DNA of 64,000 bases, taken from the NCBI RefSeq assembly GCF_046630445.1, contig NC_092335.1:312342501-312406500 (forward strand). The letters are read 5' to 3'. Both the position numbers and the translations under genes were made by a program. The stretch is from Rutidosis leptorrhynchoides. Lineage: Eukaryota; Streptophyta; Magnoliopsida; Asterales; Asteraceae. Each line of letters begins with the position of its first letter. The stretch's first letter is position 1. The notes below the pieces were generated by a model. The model was not told the origin of the DNA. It did no database searches and was given only the letters and a program-made list of their open reading frames with translations. This document shows, piece after piece, positions 1-11,269 of this stretch.

Positions 1-569
1 AACACCACCAAGGCAAATGTGGACAAACGTATCAAATAAAATCAAAAGGCGGGACTTGAAGCAAGGCATTGTCCAATGATTTAAGTCTTGTGAGGGAAAC
101 ATAAGCACGTCACTTCTATGTCCCAGCTGTGAACAGGCAATAGGATATCAAAATGTAACGAACAACCCAGTCAAGGAAAAAGGATGAGAAAGGAAAACCT
201 GTTCCACACAACTAAAAAAATATTGGTTGTTCAGAAACCCTATCATTAGAATCTAGTCTATGCTTAAGATTATTTTTGTAGTCGACACCCTAAAATGAAG
301 CCAGATCATTAGAATCTAGTCTATACTGAAGCCTATAAACTTTGTTGACACCTTAAAATGAGTCATATTATGTTTTCTAGCCATGTAATGTGGGTCTTAT
401 ATATGTAGCTATATATAAGACCCCAATGCTCCCTTTGTCAAGGGCTTGCACCATTAAAATTCACATGATAATAAATGAAGTGTTGACCAATTTACTTATT
501 CCCTCAACATTCATATCATGTTCATCAATATTCATACACATTCATTTTTATAGGGACTAACATTTGGTA
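1..569 (+). repeat. possible decayed Copia-type 5' LTR (right part only)
   Basis: The stretch ends in a CA-like terminus (TAACA) directly followed by a degenerate initiator-Met primer site at about 571. It has no ORF of note and contains a local duplication. The left end lies outside the window, so it cannot be paired with another LTR. The call rests only on the LTR-end plus PBS-like arrangement and is tentative. Confidence 0.3.
242..361 (+). repeat. two-copy tandem duplication, about 62 bp
   Basis: ATCATTAGAATCTAGTCTAT followed by a GACACC(C/T)TAAAATGA segment occurs at 242-299 and again at 305-361 with a few substitutions. It is a local duplication inside the putative old LTR. Confidence 0.75.
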
Positions 570-570
570 T

Positions 571-584
571 AAAGTAAAAGGGCT
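571..584 (+). other. degenerate tRNA-Met primer-binding-like site
   Basis: TTTGGTAT followed by AAAGTAA resembles the left half of TTGGTATCAGAGC, the site complementary to initiator methionine tRNA seen intact at 33718. Only the first eight bases match, so this may be chance. Confidence 0.25.
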
Positions 585-1334
585 AGATCTTTATCTAGTA
601 TCGATTCTTTCCAAAAATCTTCTTGTGTTTGAATAAAATTTATCCTAAAAAAACCAAATCGGTTCACAACAACTTCTGATTTCATTATCATAATTTTATT
701 ACTTACTACTACTGTTTTACATTGCAAGAACACATCACAGTTACAAAATCAAATTTGTGTGTGTATAATGGTAATATGTCACATGTTTGCTGCTGTTACT
801 TTCAGTTTAACATACAAACACACACACAAAACAGCTACAACAACCAGTATCTTGTTCTTCATTCATCATCTAAAAATATTTTTTTCGGGGGTGTTTTGCT
901 TTTGAAGATTAAACACTAAAATAAACACATATCCAAATTCCTTGATGGTTGTTCTACCTCTTTGAGCCTTCAATCGACCCAAACACAAGAAAATTTCCAA
1001 ATTTGGATTTTCTCACAAGTCAACGAAAGTCAAACAAATGCTCTTTGATCAAATTGGAAGATTATATGTTGTTTCTGGACATGAATCTGAATAACGAAGG
1101 TTAGGATTGTGATTTGCAACATTTTTCATGAAAGATTCAACATCTAAAATGATTTAAATTTTGTTTTTCAAATCTCGAGTTCATGAAACTCATGTGACGT
1201 TCATCTTTGATTTCTGAGATTTCATGATGTTTTAGCTTATGGTTCTTCACAAGGAGAATAAATGATGATGCAAAAACTAGATTCATTTGATTTGAAGTCG
1301 TGATTCTTAAAATTGGAAGATTCATTTGATTTGA

Positions 1335-1455
1335 TGCTCGAATCTTGCTGCTCGAGATGGTTGTGCTCGAAAATATGCGTGCTCGAGAAACTTTGAGCTC
1401 GAAAACCAGGTGCTCCAAATCACCCTGCTCGAAATGTTGGTGCACAAAAATTTGT
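1335..1455 (+). repeat. short-period TGCTCGA repeat cluster
   Basis: TGCTCGA or GCTCGA recurs about every 14-17 bases through roughly eight units separated by variable sequence. The period is irregular and the spacers are unrelated, so this is a loose microsatellite-like array. Confidence 0.55.
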
Positions 1456-2178
1456 GATGTTCATGTGTGTTTAATCAGAGAAAGAAGAAAACTGAACAGT
1501 AACCAGCATCGGATGGTAAAATTGTAAATTCAGTGAACTTTTGCTTAAAAATCAGGAATTGCCTCACTTTTTGGCCGGTTATCCCTTCTCTCCCTAAAAA
1601 TTTTCAATAGCATGTACCTGGTCACAATTGTTTACTAAATTCAGTTTGGTCCTTTTGCATGAACCGTGACCCCTTCCCACATTTGAACTGGTCAGCTTTG
1701 AACCCTCTAAACCATTTGAACTTGATCAAAACATGAACCACTCCTTGAACCTACGAACCACCCTTTAACCCATTTAACTAAACATCTCGATCCAGCAACC
1801 CAAAACCCGACCCAGTTTATGAAACGGATCTGACCCACCAGCGCCTAACGACAGTTAACATAGACTTAACGGTCATTATCAAATTTTGTTAGGTTTCTAA
1901 CGAGGAAAAGGAAAATCATCTAACGAAACCTAACTGAGTTTATATTCTGTTAACTTTTGGACTTTAACGGAGATGAATGGATTTGGTGATTCAATTGGCG
2001 AATCCTCTCCAATTCAATGATATTGTTTCCGAATCCTTCCACATTCAGCAATTCCATACTCCGTGATTTTTTAGATTTTATGGGGATTTTCATATTACTT
2101 CAACCAATTATAAATGATGCCTTTTAGTTAGAAATTCATCATTTTAGGGGAGAAATGCAATATGGTTTATGTTCAACG

Positions 2179-2424
2179 ATGATTTCTATGCACTCAGTAT
2201 AGGACTCGCGCTTCACATAATGACTTCAATACACGCAGTATTGGACTCGGTCTTCATATAATTATTTCTATGCACTGAGTATAGAACTAGCGCTTTAGAT
2301 GATGATTTCTATACACTCAGTATAGAACTCGCGCTTTAGATAATGATTTCTATACACTCAGTATAGGCCTCGCGCTTCAGATAATGACTTTAATACACTC
2401 AGTATTGGACTCGGACTTCAAAGA
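2179..2424 (+). repeat. 41-bp tandem repeat, six units
   Basis: Units begin ATGATTTCTA or ATGACTT at 2179, 2220, 2261, 2302, 2343 and 2384, an exact 41-base period. Each contains a form of CACTCAGTAT(A/T)G followed by CTCGCGCTT. Units differ by several substitutions, which implies an old array. The small ORF starting at 2384 begins in the last unit and is not supported as a gene. Confidence 0.85.
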
Positions 2425-3118
2425 AAATGTCAAAGCATTATGGAACCCTCTAATTGTAACCTCTCTCGACTATTTACTGGTGAACACGGTGTGCCATATT
2501 CGTGCTACTCAAGCTGAACACGGTATACCATATCCATCAAAGAAAGCTCGTTTTTCCAATGAAGAAGATAGTTAGGCTCATTCACAATCAACTTCGAAGG
2601 ACAAATAATTAAGTTATGATCGAGATATTTTAAAATCAAAGAAGAAGATAGTTAGGCTCATTCGCAATCATCTTCGGAGGTAATATACTTTCAAGATCAT
2701 CACAACGGAAACATACTTAATCTACAACTAAGGGAGAGATTGTTTGTAAAGCAGTTTCAGTAGTTTGGGTTTTGTATGTTATTCTCAAAGTGTTGCTTAT
2801 TTGGAGGGAGCTAGAAAATGAAGTGAAACATGTATTTTTGGATAGAATTGTTTGATTGGGGAGAGCTAGAGATTTAAAGAAGATCCTACATCATATGGGA
2901 AGTCATTCGAATCATACTAACCAATAGCATTCTGCGGATATCTAGGGGAGGTTGTTATCTAACAATCAACGGAGATTGAATTTGTCAAATGCTAATAGCA
3001 ATGGATCGAGACTTTGAAAGAAAGAACCCATGTACTCTGAGGGGGGAGCTTCTAGAGTTTCGACACCTCATCTCAATTCAAGTAATTGCTAGCCTCCACA
3101 ACTCTATCATAACTAAGT

Positions 3119-3131
3119 CAAGGGGGAGGTG
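3119..3131 (+). other. polypurine tract-like AAGGGGGAGGT
   Basis: The G-rich tract is followed by TGTGACAAAG, which resembles the PPT and LTR-start junction of Copia or Ty3 elements. It could be the right boundary of the decayed element whose left LTR ends near 569. There is no second LTR copy to compare, so confidence is low. Confidence 0.25.
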
Positions 3132-3280
3132 TGACAAAGTTGGTGATTTAATAATACATTCCAATGTGCACCACTATGATAAGACTATTGAAGAATAAAG
3201 ATGAAGATCAGATATAGGATTCAAAATTTGACGACACATACTTAAGTTGTATAGGAATTAGTTAGTTAGCTCTAGTGATT

Positions 3281-3869
3281 TAAACTTTATCTTTATATCA
3301 TTCCGACACGATAAGCAAAGTTTGTTAAATTAAATCTCAAGAATTTTAAACTATATTCATACATTCATTTACCCTCGACCAAATTCCGACGATTCATGAA
3401 CCATTATGTAAATGGATATGATTATAAATATACATGCAACTTGAGAATATTAACAAAGTATTAAACGTATAATACTTTACATGAATGTATTTGTTTCAAT
3501 ATGGTTATCGATAGAATAAGAAGATAATACCAAATGATTGATTTATCATATACATTGAATTATGATTACGAGTCTTTATTGAGAGGTCCACATTGATTTA
3601 AGAAATCTTCCTATTTTAACAATATTAAGAAAATGGTAAAGTTATTTACAAGTAAGAACAAATGTGTTAATTGACGTGGGTTAGACAAAAGTTAGTGGAG
3701 AACTGGTTTTCATAATGTTCGACTGATCTATTTTCAAATATATGTAAATGATTTCAAAAACTGAGTTATTATTATCTATTAAGGTAAATTGATTATATAG
3801 AATTAGAAGAAATCGATTAAAGCTTTATGTTATAAATTTATATATATAGTGTCTCAAAAACGTAAACGT
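3281..3869 (+). repeat. truncated LTR 'A', E-like family
   Basis: From TTTAAACTTTATCTTTATAT onward this segment parallels the LTRs of element E (31486 and 39503 onward): the ATTCCGACACGATAAGCAAAG block, CTCGACCAAATTCCGACGATTC, then the TAGACAAAAGTTAGTGGAGAA stretch. The terminal TGTGACGACCC is missing or destroyed. The right side is cut by the 5' LTR of element B at 3870, so this is the oldest Ty3 layer visible on this side. Confidence 0.8.
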
Positions 3870-6800
3870 TGTAGTGACCCGAACTTTTTCATGTTTATAT
3901 ATATTAAATGAAATTGATATTTACATGATTAAATATTTCCAACATGTTAAGCAATCAAGTTTGTTAAGACTTGATTAATTGAAATAGGTATCATATAGAC
4001 AATTGACCACCCAAATTGACCGGCGATTCACGAACGTTACAAATTCGTAAAAACTATATGATGTTATATATATAGACATATATATGGATAACATGAAATT
4101 ATGATAAGTAAGTATCTCACTAGGTATATTAACAATGAGTGATATACATAAAAATGAGTTTATTGAATTAAGAAACTCGAAACTATATATATAACGATTA
4201 TCGTTATAACAACGTCTTACTAAATACATATGAATCATATTAAGATATTGTTACACTATGTTTAAATATGATAAATGATAAGTAAACATATCATTAAGTG
4301 TATTAACAATGAACTACATATGTAAAAACAAGACTACTAACATAAGGATTTCGAAACGAGTCATATATGTAACGATTATCGTTGTAACGACATTTAAATG
4401 TATATATATCATATTAAGATATATTAATACATCATAATATCATGATAATGTAATAATTTAACATCTCATTAGATATTATAAACAATGGGTTAACAATATT
4501 TAACAAGATCATTAACTTAAAGGTTTCAAAACAACACTTACATGTAATGACTAACGATGACTTAACGACTCAGTTAAATGTATATACATGTAGTGTATTA
4601 TGTTGTAATAATAAACTTTTGGAAGACTTCAGGACACATATCAAAGTACTTCTATTTAATAAAAATGCTTACAATTACATTCTCGTTCAATTTTATCAAC
4701 AATTCTACTCGTATGCAACCGTATTCGTACTCGTACAATACCCAGCTCCTAGACGTATATACTATTGGTATATACACATAATAATTCAGCTCTTAGCAGC
4801 CCTAGATAGTCAACAAATAGGTGGAACCAATAATTAGACAACTAGCATGACTTATGAGCAAGGAAACAAAAGCAAGAACTCCTTTTAACCCCACTCACCT
4901 TCACCACTCACCACCTACTCCATTTCACTTCCAATTTTCTTCCCAATTCTCTCTCAAAACACACACACTCTTCCATGAATGTCTAAGTTAAAATTTTTCG
5001 AGCAAAAATCATCAAATACAAGCTTTGGTTATTACCTATAATCATCATAAAAACAATTACTCAAGAACACATCAAGAACACTTCCAAGTTTACAAGTTTA
5101 CTTCCAAGTTTCCTAATCCATTCCAAGCAATTATCTAAGATCAAGAAACCTTTGTTATTTATAGTAGGTTATCTTTCTAAATCAAGGTAATATTCATATT
5201 CAAGCTTTGATTCAATTTCTATAACTATAACTATCTTAATTCGAGTAATAATCTTACTTTAACTTGTTTTTGTGTCATGATTCTATTTCAAGGACTTCCA
5301 AGCCATCAAAGATCCTTTGAAGCTCAAGTTATTTTTTCATCATTTCCAGTAGGTTTACCTACTAAACTTTAGGTAGTAATGATGTTCATAACATCATTCG
5401 ATTCATACATATAAAGCTATCTTATTCGAAGGTTTAAACTTGTAATCACTAGAACATAGTTTAGTTAATTCTAAACTTGTTCGCAAACAAAAGTTAATCC
5501 TTCTAACTTGACTTTTAAAATCAAATAAACACATGTTCTATATCTATATGATATGCTAACTTAATGATTTAAAACCTAGAAACATGAAGAACACTGTAAA
5601 ACCGGACATACGCCGTCGTAGTAACACCGCGGGCTGTTTTGGGTTAGTTAATTAAAAACTATGATAAACTTTGATTTAAAAGTTGTTCTTCTGGGAAAAT
5701 GATTTTTCTTATGAACATGAAACTATATCCAAAAATCATGGTTAAACTCAAAGTGAAAGTATTTTTGAAAAATGGTCATCAAGACGTCGTTCTTTCAACT
5801 AAAATGACTACCTTTACAAAAATGACTTGTAATCTGTATTTCCGACTATAAACTTATACTTTTTCTATTTTGATTCATAAACTTAAGTTCAATATGAAAC
5901 CATAGCAACTTGAATCACTCAAAACGGATTTAAAACGAAGAAGTTATGGGTAAAACAAGATTGGATAATTTTGCTTGATGTAACTACGTGAAAATTGGTA
6001 ACAAATCTATATTAATCATATCCTAGCTAACTTATATTGTATCATACATGTATTCTAATATATTATGTAATCTTGGGATACCATAGACACATATGCAAAT
6101 GTTTTGACATATCATATCGACCCATGTATATATATTATTTGGAACAACCATAGACACTCTATATGCAGTAATGATTGAGTTAGCTATACAGGGTTGAGGT
6201 TGATTCCAAAAATATATATACTTTGAGTTGTGATCTAGCCTGCGATGTGTATACACTGGGTCGTTGATTGATTCAAGATAATATATATATCGATTTATTT
6301 CTGTACATCTAACGTTGGACAACTGGTTGTAGGTTACTAACGAGGACAGCTGACTTAATAAACTTAAAACATTAAAACGTATTAAAAATGTTGTAAATAT
6401 ATTTTGAACATACTTTGATATATATGTACATATTTGTTATAGGTTCGTGAATCGACCAGTGGCTAAGTCTTACTTCCCAACGAAGTAAAAATCTGTGAAA
6501 GTGAGTTATAGTCCCACTTTTAAAATCTATTTTGTTTTTGGGGAATGAGAATACATGCGATTTTATAAATGTTTTACAAAATAGACACAAGTAATCGAAA
6601 ATACTTTCTATATTGGATTATCGAACCGAATATGCCCCTTTTTAGCTTGGTAGCCTAAGAATTAGAGAAATGGCCCATAATTGACGCGAATCCTAAAGAT
6701 ATATATATTTGGCTCAACAAGCCTCATCCGAGTTACGAATGCTTTAGTACTTCAATTTATCATATCCAATGAGAGTCCTGGAATGATGGGAATATTCTAT

Positions 6801-7340
6801 ATGCATCTTGTTAAAGTCGGTTACCAGGTGTTCAACATATGAATGATTTTTATCTCTATGCAGTTTGCGAAATGCCTGATATGAGATGTGTTATAAAAAT
6901 GAAATCTTGTGGTCTATTATGATGATTTGATAATATGTAGGTTAAACCTATAACTCACCAACAATTTTGTTGACGTTTTAAGCATGTTTATTCTCAGGTG
7001 ATTATTAAGAGCTTCCGCTGTTGCATACTAAAATAATGACAAGATTTGGAGTCCATACGTGTATGATATTGTGTAAAAACTGCATTCAAGAAACTTATTT
7101 TGATGTAGTATATTCTTATTGTAAACCATTATGTAATGGTCGTGTGTAAACGGTATATTATAGGTTATCATTATTTGATAATCTACGTAATGCATTTTAA
7201 ACCATTATCGATAAAATAAAGGTTTTGGTTGTTTTAAAAATGAATGCAGACTTTGAAAAATGTCTCATATAGAGGTCAAAACCTCGCGACGAAATCAATT
7301 AATATGGAATATTTATAATCAATATGAACGGGACATTTCA
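3870..7340 (+). repeat. 5' LTR of element B (3,471 bp)
   Basis: It begins TGTAGTGACCC, is repeated from 26020, and ends ACGGGACATTTCA immediately before the primer site. No protein signal is seen. Near its start is GATTCACGAACG (4025) and near its 3' third the inverse GGTTCGTGAATC (6442). A short TA run at about 6281 corresponds to a ~115-bp run in the 3' copy. The preceding AACGT (3865-3869) is the presumed target site, but the right-hand copy cannot be checked. Confidence 0.92.
4025..6453. other. inverted 12-nt pair in LTR B
   Basis: GATTCACGAACG at 4025-4036 and GGTTCGTGAATC at 6442-6453 are reverse complements over 11 bases. They enclose about 2.4 kb of subfamily-specific sequence. The 3' LTR has the same pair at 26175-26186 and 28698-28709, with one mismatch in the second arm. 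Confidence 0.8.
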
Positions 7341-7341
7341 G

Positions 7342-7354
7342 TTGGTATCTGAGC
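7342..7354 (+). other. primer-binding site of element B
   Basis: TTGGTATCTGAGC sits one base after the LTR end. It is one mismatch from TTGGTATCAGAGC, the complement of the 3' end of plant initiator methionine tRNA, and marks the start of the internal region. Confidence 0.88.
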
Positions 7355-7552
7355 TTTTGTCTTAGAGAACCAGAATTTTTGCATTAGTGTATCTTACGGA
7401 GTTTGTTAGGATGCATTAGTGAGTCTGGACTTCGACCGTGTTTTTCTTCAAAAACGATTGCTTAACATTTTTTTGTTGGAAACTATATATTATTAGCATG
7501 TAAATATAATGTGATATAGTAATCTCTTAACGTGTTTGATATTGTGTGATAG

Positions 7553-8155
7553 ATGTCTACCTCTAGTACAAATCCCATCGACTCACCTAATAATAATGAA
7601 GAGTCGAATTTATTTTGGGAAGATTCACAAATTTTCGAAGAGGAACCGGAAGAAGAGGAACCGGAAGAAGAGGAACCGGAAGAGGAGGATTCGGAAGAAG
7701 AGGTTCCGGAGGAGGAAATATTAGGAACCACAGAAAAACAGATAAATAAAAGAAAATCCTCAACCAATGGACCAAAGTTAATAATGGTCAATGGTGTTTC
7801 CGCCAAGGAAGCAAAATATTGGGAAGATTACCAATTTTCCGATGAATCGGATCCCGATGAGGATTCCGATAATGTTATAGATATTACCTCGACCAAATTT
7901 AATAAAGAAAAAGAAAATAATAAGGGAAAAGGTATAAAAATAGAGAAACTTGATTCCAACCCCGATGAACTTTATATGTATCGGCAACATTCGTATTTCC
8001 TAAATTGTAACAATAACCCGGGAACCTCTAAACCACCAGGTTTTTCTAAACCATTGTGGAAAACAAGGACTCGTATTAGAGGAACACCATATATCCCTAG
8101 AAAATTAGGAAAACGAACCAAGTCCGAAGAAGAAGAAACCAGTTATTCAGATTAG
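7553..8155 (+). CDS. acidic accessory ORF of element B (200 aa), function unknown
   Basis: This uninterrupted ORF is the first one downstream of the primer site. Residues ~28-56 are almost entirely glutamate and proline in a short repeat (EEPEE-type), coded by a near-perfect 15-base tandem repeat. The middle has a second acidic patch (DESDPDEDSD), and the C-terminus is basic (KTRTRIRG, RKLGKR). I see no recognisable domain, signal peptide or membrane segment. The position matches the small ORF1 of D, E and C (15246, 34105, 42626), whose sequences are also Ser/Glu-rich but not clearly alignable. The highly charged composition suggests an intrinsically disordered nucleic-acid- or chromatin-binding protein; that is inference only. 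The start is the first ATG of the frame after the PBS. Confidence 0.6.
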   Translation: MSTSSTNPIDSPNNNEESNLFWEDSQIFEEEPEEEEPEEEEPEEEDSEEEVPEEEILGTTEKQINKRKSSTNGPKLIMVNGVSAKEAKYWEDYQFSDESDPDEDSDNVIDITSTKFNKEKENNKGKGIKIEKLDSNPDELYMYRQHSYFLNCNNNPGTSKPPGFSKPLWKTRTRIRGTPYIPRKLGKRTKSEEEETSYSD

Positions 8156-8294
8156 AGGGTTGTAATCATGTTGTGTATTATATGTATTGTAGTGTGCTTG
8201 TACTTTTATGTTCTATGTAAAAATTGCTTGTATTGTTTGTTAATTATCTTTTACGAATCTAATCCTTGTCTATTTTACAGTATAAAAACACAAA

Positions 8295-8987
8295 ATGGAC
8301 GTTAAGGGTAGACAACCGAATATTTTAGAAGACCTACCAGAGGATATGATTGATGTAATCTTGTCTAGAGTCAGTCAGAATTCATCAGAACAATTAGTTA
8401 TGGCAAAATTAACTTGTCAAACATTTGAAAGACTTTCCAGAAATGCCTTAGTTTATAAAAGGCTTTCCTTTGATAGGTGGGGTATATCAAATTGGGGAGA
8501 CCGTAAGTTACTCTGTGTTTTCTTTAAAGCATTAAGTGCGGGGTACCCAAATGCAATTTTACGCTACGGGTTAAGAACCTATTTTGACGCAACATATCCC
8601 AAGATAGGATTTCGTGAGTTAGAAAGAGCTTCTAACATCCAACATAAGGAAGCATGTTATGCTTACGGGTTAGTGATGTTCGCTTCTCACCAAAGTGAGA
8701 AAAAGAACATCGGATTACAACTTTTAAATAAAACCTTTCCACAAGTGACGGATTCAGTAGTTGGGGCGAGAAACAAGGTTTTTAGATTATTACAGGGCTG
8801 TTGGACATTACGAAACCCTCGTCCCTTTGACGACTTTACAACATACTGTCTTGTCAACGGTCACAATGGTTATGTTCCACAAGACCAAGGATGGGAAGTA
8901 ATCTTAGTAAAACCAGAATGCATGACTTGTTTCTGGACGTATGAATTACGTGTCTTTATTGCCTTTGTTGAACGACTTGCGTATTAA
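8295..8987 (+). CDS. F-box-like protein carried by element B (230 aa, intact)
   Basis: Residues ~13-57 have F-box character: DLPEDMIDVILSRV, a gap, then LVMAKLTCQTFERLSRNALV and a KRL ending. The rest resembles the plant F-box group typified by At2g35280/At1g67623: a GYPNAILRYGLRTYF-type segment, then ERASNIQHKEACYAYGLVMF, which reads like a Sel1-type helix pair, and a C-terminal CMTC followed by a WTYELRVF motif. F-box proteins of this kind bind SKP1 and act as substrate adaptors of SCF ubiquitin ligases. The ORF lies between the PBS and gag on the element's coding strand and has no introns. It is unbroken although gag and pol are not. A TTTTACAG splice-acceptor-like sequence ends at 8280, 14 bases upstream of the ATG. 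Family assignment is from memory of motifs. It could be a recent capture or a long-term accessory gene. Confidence 0.72.
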   Translation: MDVKGRQPNILEDLPEDMIDVILSRVSQNSSEQLVMAKLTCQTFERLSRNALVYKRLSFDRWGISNWGDRKLLCVFFKALSAGYPNAILRYGLRTYFDATYPKIGFRELERASNIQHKEACYAYGLVMFASHQSEKKNIGLQLLNKTFPQVTDSVVGARNKVFRLLQGCWTLRNPRPFDDFTTYCLVNGHNGYVPQDQGWEVILVKPECMTCFWTYELRVFIAFVERLAY

Positions 8988-9178
8988 CTAGAATTGTCTT
9001 CGCAACTGTTTTGTATCAGAGTTTTTATGTGCTATATTTCATGCTATATGTAAAATAGCGGTATTGTAAGTTTGCAAAATATTGTATAAAAGTTTGAATG
9101 TGAAATATTATTATAATCAGTTTTTCATATAGAATTGTAGTAGTTGAATTGTATGTTAGCTACTAAGTATGAACTTAA

Positions 9179-9195
9179 CGGGTAGGTATTACCCG
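9179..9195 (+). promoter_or_regulatory. palindromic internal copy of the PPT motif (element B)
   Basis: CGGGTAGGTATTACCCG has 6-base arms (CGGGTA/TACCCG) and a 5-base loop, preceded by TTAA. The left half, TAACGGGTAGGTA, is the same sequence that ends the 3' polypurine tract at 26006-26018. It lies ~130 bp before gag. Confidence 0.7.
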
Positions 9196-9328
9196 AATTA
9201 AAACTTATAAAATACTAATATGAAGAAAAAGCTTTTATAAATGAGTTCATATTATGCTACGAAATACTATTGACTACTCTTAATATTCTATATGATTAAC
9301 TTAATTCTTTTAGCTATTTTTGAAGGAA

Positions 9329-10550
9329 ATGGCACCGACTACTTGTCAGAACTTAAACATGAGTGAGTAAGACTTCCGTGCTTTCCTTGCAGCAAATATA
9401 GCCGTAGTACAGGCTGCAATGCAAAACAACAATAACTCAGGGTCTAGCAGTGGAGTTAACTCTACAGGAAACCGTGTAGGATGCTCCTACAAGGCTTTCA
9501 CTGCCTGTAAACCTCTGAAATTCGATGGAACTGAAGGACCAGTCGGACTGAAACGATGGATCGAAAAGGTCAAATCTGTGTTTGCTATAAGCAAATGTGC
9601 TGAGGAAGATAAGGTAAAGTATGCCACGCATACCTTCACAAGTACTGCGTTAACATGGTGGAATACATATCTCGAACAAGTGGGACAAGATGCTGCTTAC
9701 GCACTACCGTGGTCAGCATTCAAACACTTGATGAACGAGCATTACCGTACCAGAAACGAAGTCAATAAGCTTAAGACAGAGCTTAGAGAATTACGAACAA
9801 AGAGATTCGATATGACCACATACGAACGACGATTCACCGAGTTGTGTTTATTGTGCCCAAGAGTGTTCGAAGATGAAGAAGAGCAGATTGATGCGTTTGT
9901 AAAGGGGTTACCAGAGAGAATTCAGGAGGATGTGAGTGCAAGTGCGCCCACTTCAATGCAAAAGGCAAGCCAAATGGCTCACAAACTTATAAACCAGATC
10001 GAGGGAAGGATTAAAGAGCAGGCGGCCGAGGAGGCCAAAATGAAACAAGTCAAGAGAAAGTGGGAAGAACCCAGTGACAAGAGTCACAATTTCAACAAAC
10101 AACACCACAATCACAATCACACCATTTTTTGCAACAACAAATGCAACAAAAACCATTCCAACAACAACAACTTACAACAATCATCCCAACAACAATACCT
10201 ACCGCAACAAGAAAAATCCCAACAACAATCTCAATAACAACACTGGTAATCAAAATCAGAAAATTCCGTGTCTAAGGTGTGAAGGGTACCATCCAACTAC
10301 TTTTTGTCCAGCAACATGTACCAAATGTAATAGAAAGGGTCATGATGCAACGAAGTGTGAAATTTATGGACCATCGGGTAAAGGAACAAGTAATGCCCAC
10401 ATTATTTGTTATGGATGCGGGAAGAAGGGCCACTACAAAACTGCGTGTCCAAATCAGGGAAATAATAATGGGCAAAGCCGTGGGAGAGTTTTTAACATTA
10501 ATGCGGAAGAAGCGCAGGAAGACCCGAAGCTTGTTACGGGTACGTTTTTA
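9329..10550 (+). pseudogene. gag of element B (broken)
   Basis: The likely start is the ATG at 9329 (MAPTTCQNLNMSE), after which TAA at 9368-9370 interrupts the frame; the same frame then continues from the ATG at 9419. Residues of the capsid-like domain follow: FDGTEGPVGLKRWIEKVKSV, then YATHTFTSTALTWWNTYLEQ, typical of Ty3 retrotransposon gag. After a Gln/Asn/His-rich linker the frame shifts (between ~10130 and 10237), and the nucleocapsid continues in another frame. That part has two CX2CX4HX4C zinc knuckles (CTKCNRKGHDATKC and CYGCGKKGHYKTAC) and a degenerate third CX2C motif before them. Gag packages element RNA into virus-like particles; this copy cannot make a complete protein. Confidence 0.9.
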
Positions 10551-11026
10551 TCGATTAAAAACCTTCTTATGTTTTATTTGATTCGGGTGCGGATAGAAGT
10601 TATATGAGTAGAGATTTTTGTGTTAAATTAAGTGGTCCATTGACGCCTATGAATAATAAATTTTTACTCGAATTAGCAAACGGTAAATTAATTTTGGCAG
10701 ATAAAATATGACGGAATCGAGAAATTAAACTGGTTAGCGAAACGTTTAAGATCGATTTGATACTAGTAGAGTTAGGGAGTTTTGATGTGATAATCGGTAT
10801 GGACTGGTTGAAAAAGGAGAGAACGGAAATCGTATGTTACAAAAATGCTATTCGCATTGTACGAGAAAAAGGAAAACCTATAATGGTGTACAGAGAAAAG
10901 AGCAACGCGAAGCTAAATCTTATTAGTAATTTGAAGGCGCAAAAACTAATAAGAAAAGGTTGCTATGCCATTCTAGCACACATCAAAGAAGTCAAACCCG
11001 AAGAAAAGAACATCATTCATGTTCCC
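10551..11026 (+). pseudogene. aspartic protease part of element B pol (broken)
   Basis: The frame changes at ~10551-10562 between gag and protease. The protease then shows SYVLFDSGADRSYM, with the catalytic DSGA triplet at 10580-10591, and later VELGSFDVIIGMDWL, the conserved flap-to-C-terminal motif. A TGA at 10709-10711 interrupts the frame. The segment ends abruptly at 11026, where element D is inserted with target duplication TTCCC; the reading frame resumes at 23201. The enzyme would normally cleave the gag-pol polyprotein. Confidence 0.88.
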
Positions 11027-11194
11027 TGTGACGACCCGGAAATTTCCGACCAAATTTAAACTTAATATTTATATGATTTTGACACAATAAGCAAAGTCTG
11101 TATTATTGAGTCTCAAAGTTTTTGAACTATTATCATATATTAAATATTACTGTGACTATCCCAACGATTCACGAACCTTTAATCGTAAATAGAA

Positions 11195-11196
<2 letters not shown>

Positions 11197-11265
<69 letters not shown>
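11197..11265. repeat. (TA)n microsatellite
   Basis: About 35 TA units in the 5' LTR of D. The homologous 3' LTR position (about 19404-19563) holds ~160 bp of TA mixed with TACATA. Confidence 0.95.

Positions 11266-11269
<4 letters not shown>

Larger units (their letters stand above)
585..3280. other. gene-poor flank without recognisable coding sequence
   Basis: No ORF above about 70 codons shows recognisable homology. The stretch contains short tandem repeats (1335-1455, 2179-2424), an imperfect duplication starting GAAGAAGATAGTTAGGCTCA at 2561 and 2641, and G-rich tracts near 2729 and 3119 of the kind that precede LTRs. It could be the interior of a non-autonomous or badly decayed retroelement. 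Confidence 0.4.

Noticed and set aside
2989..3198. 69-aa ORF in the left flank
   Set aside because: No homology or codon signature; it spans G-rich tracts typical of retroelement ends.
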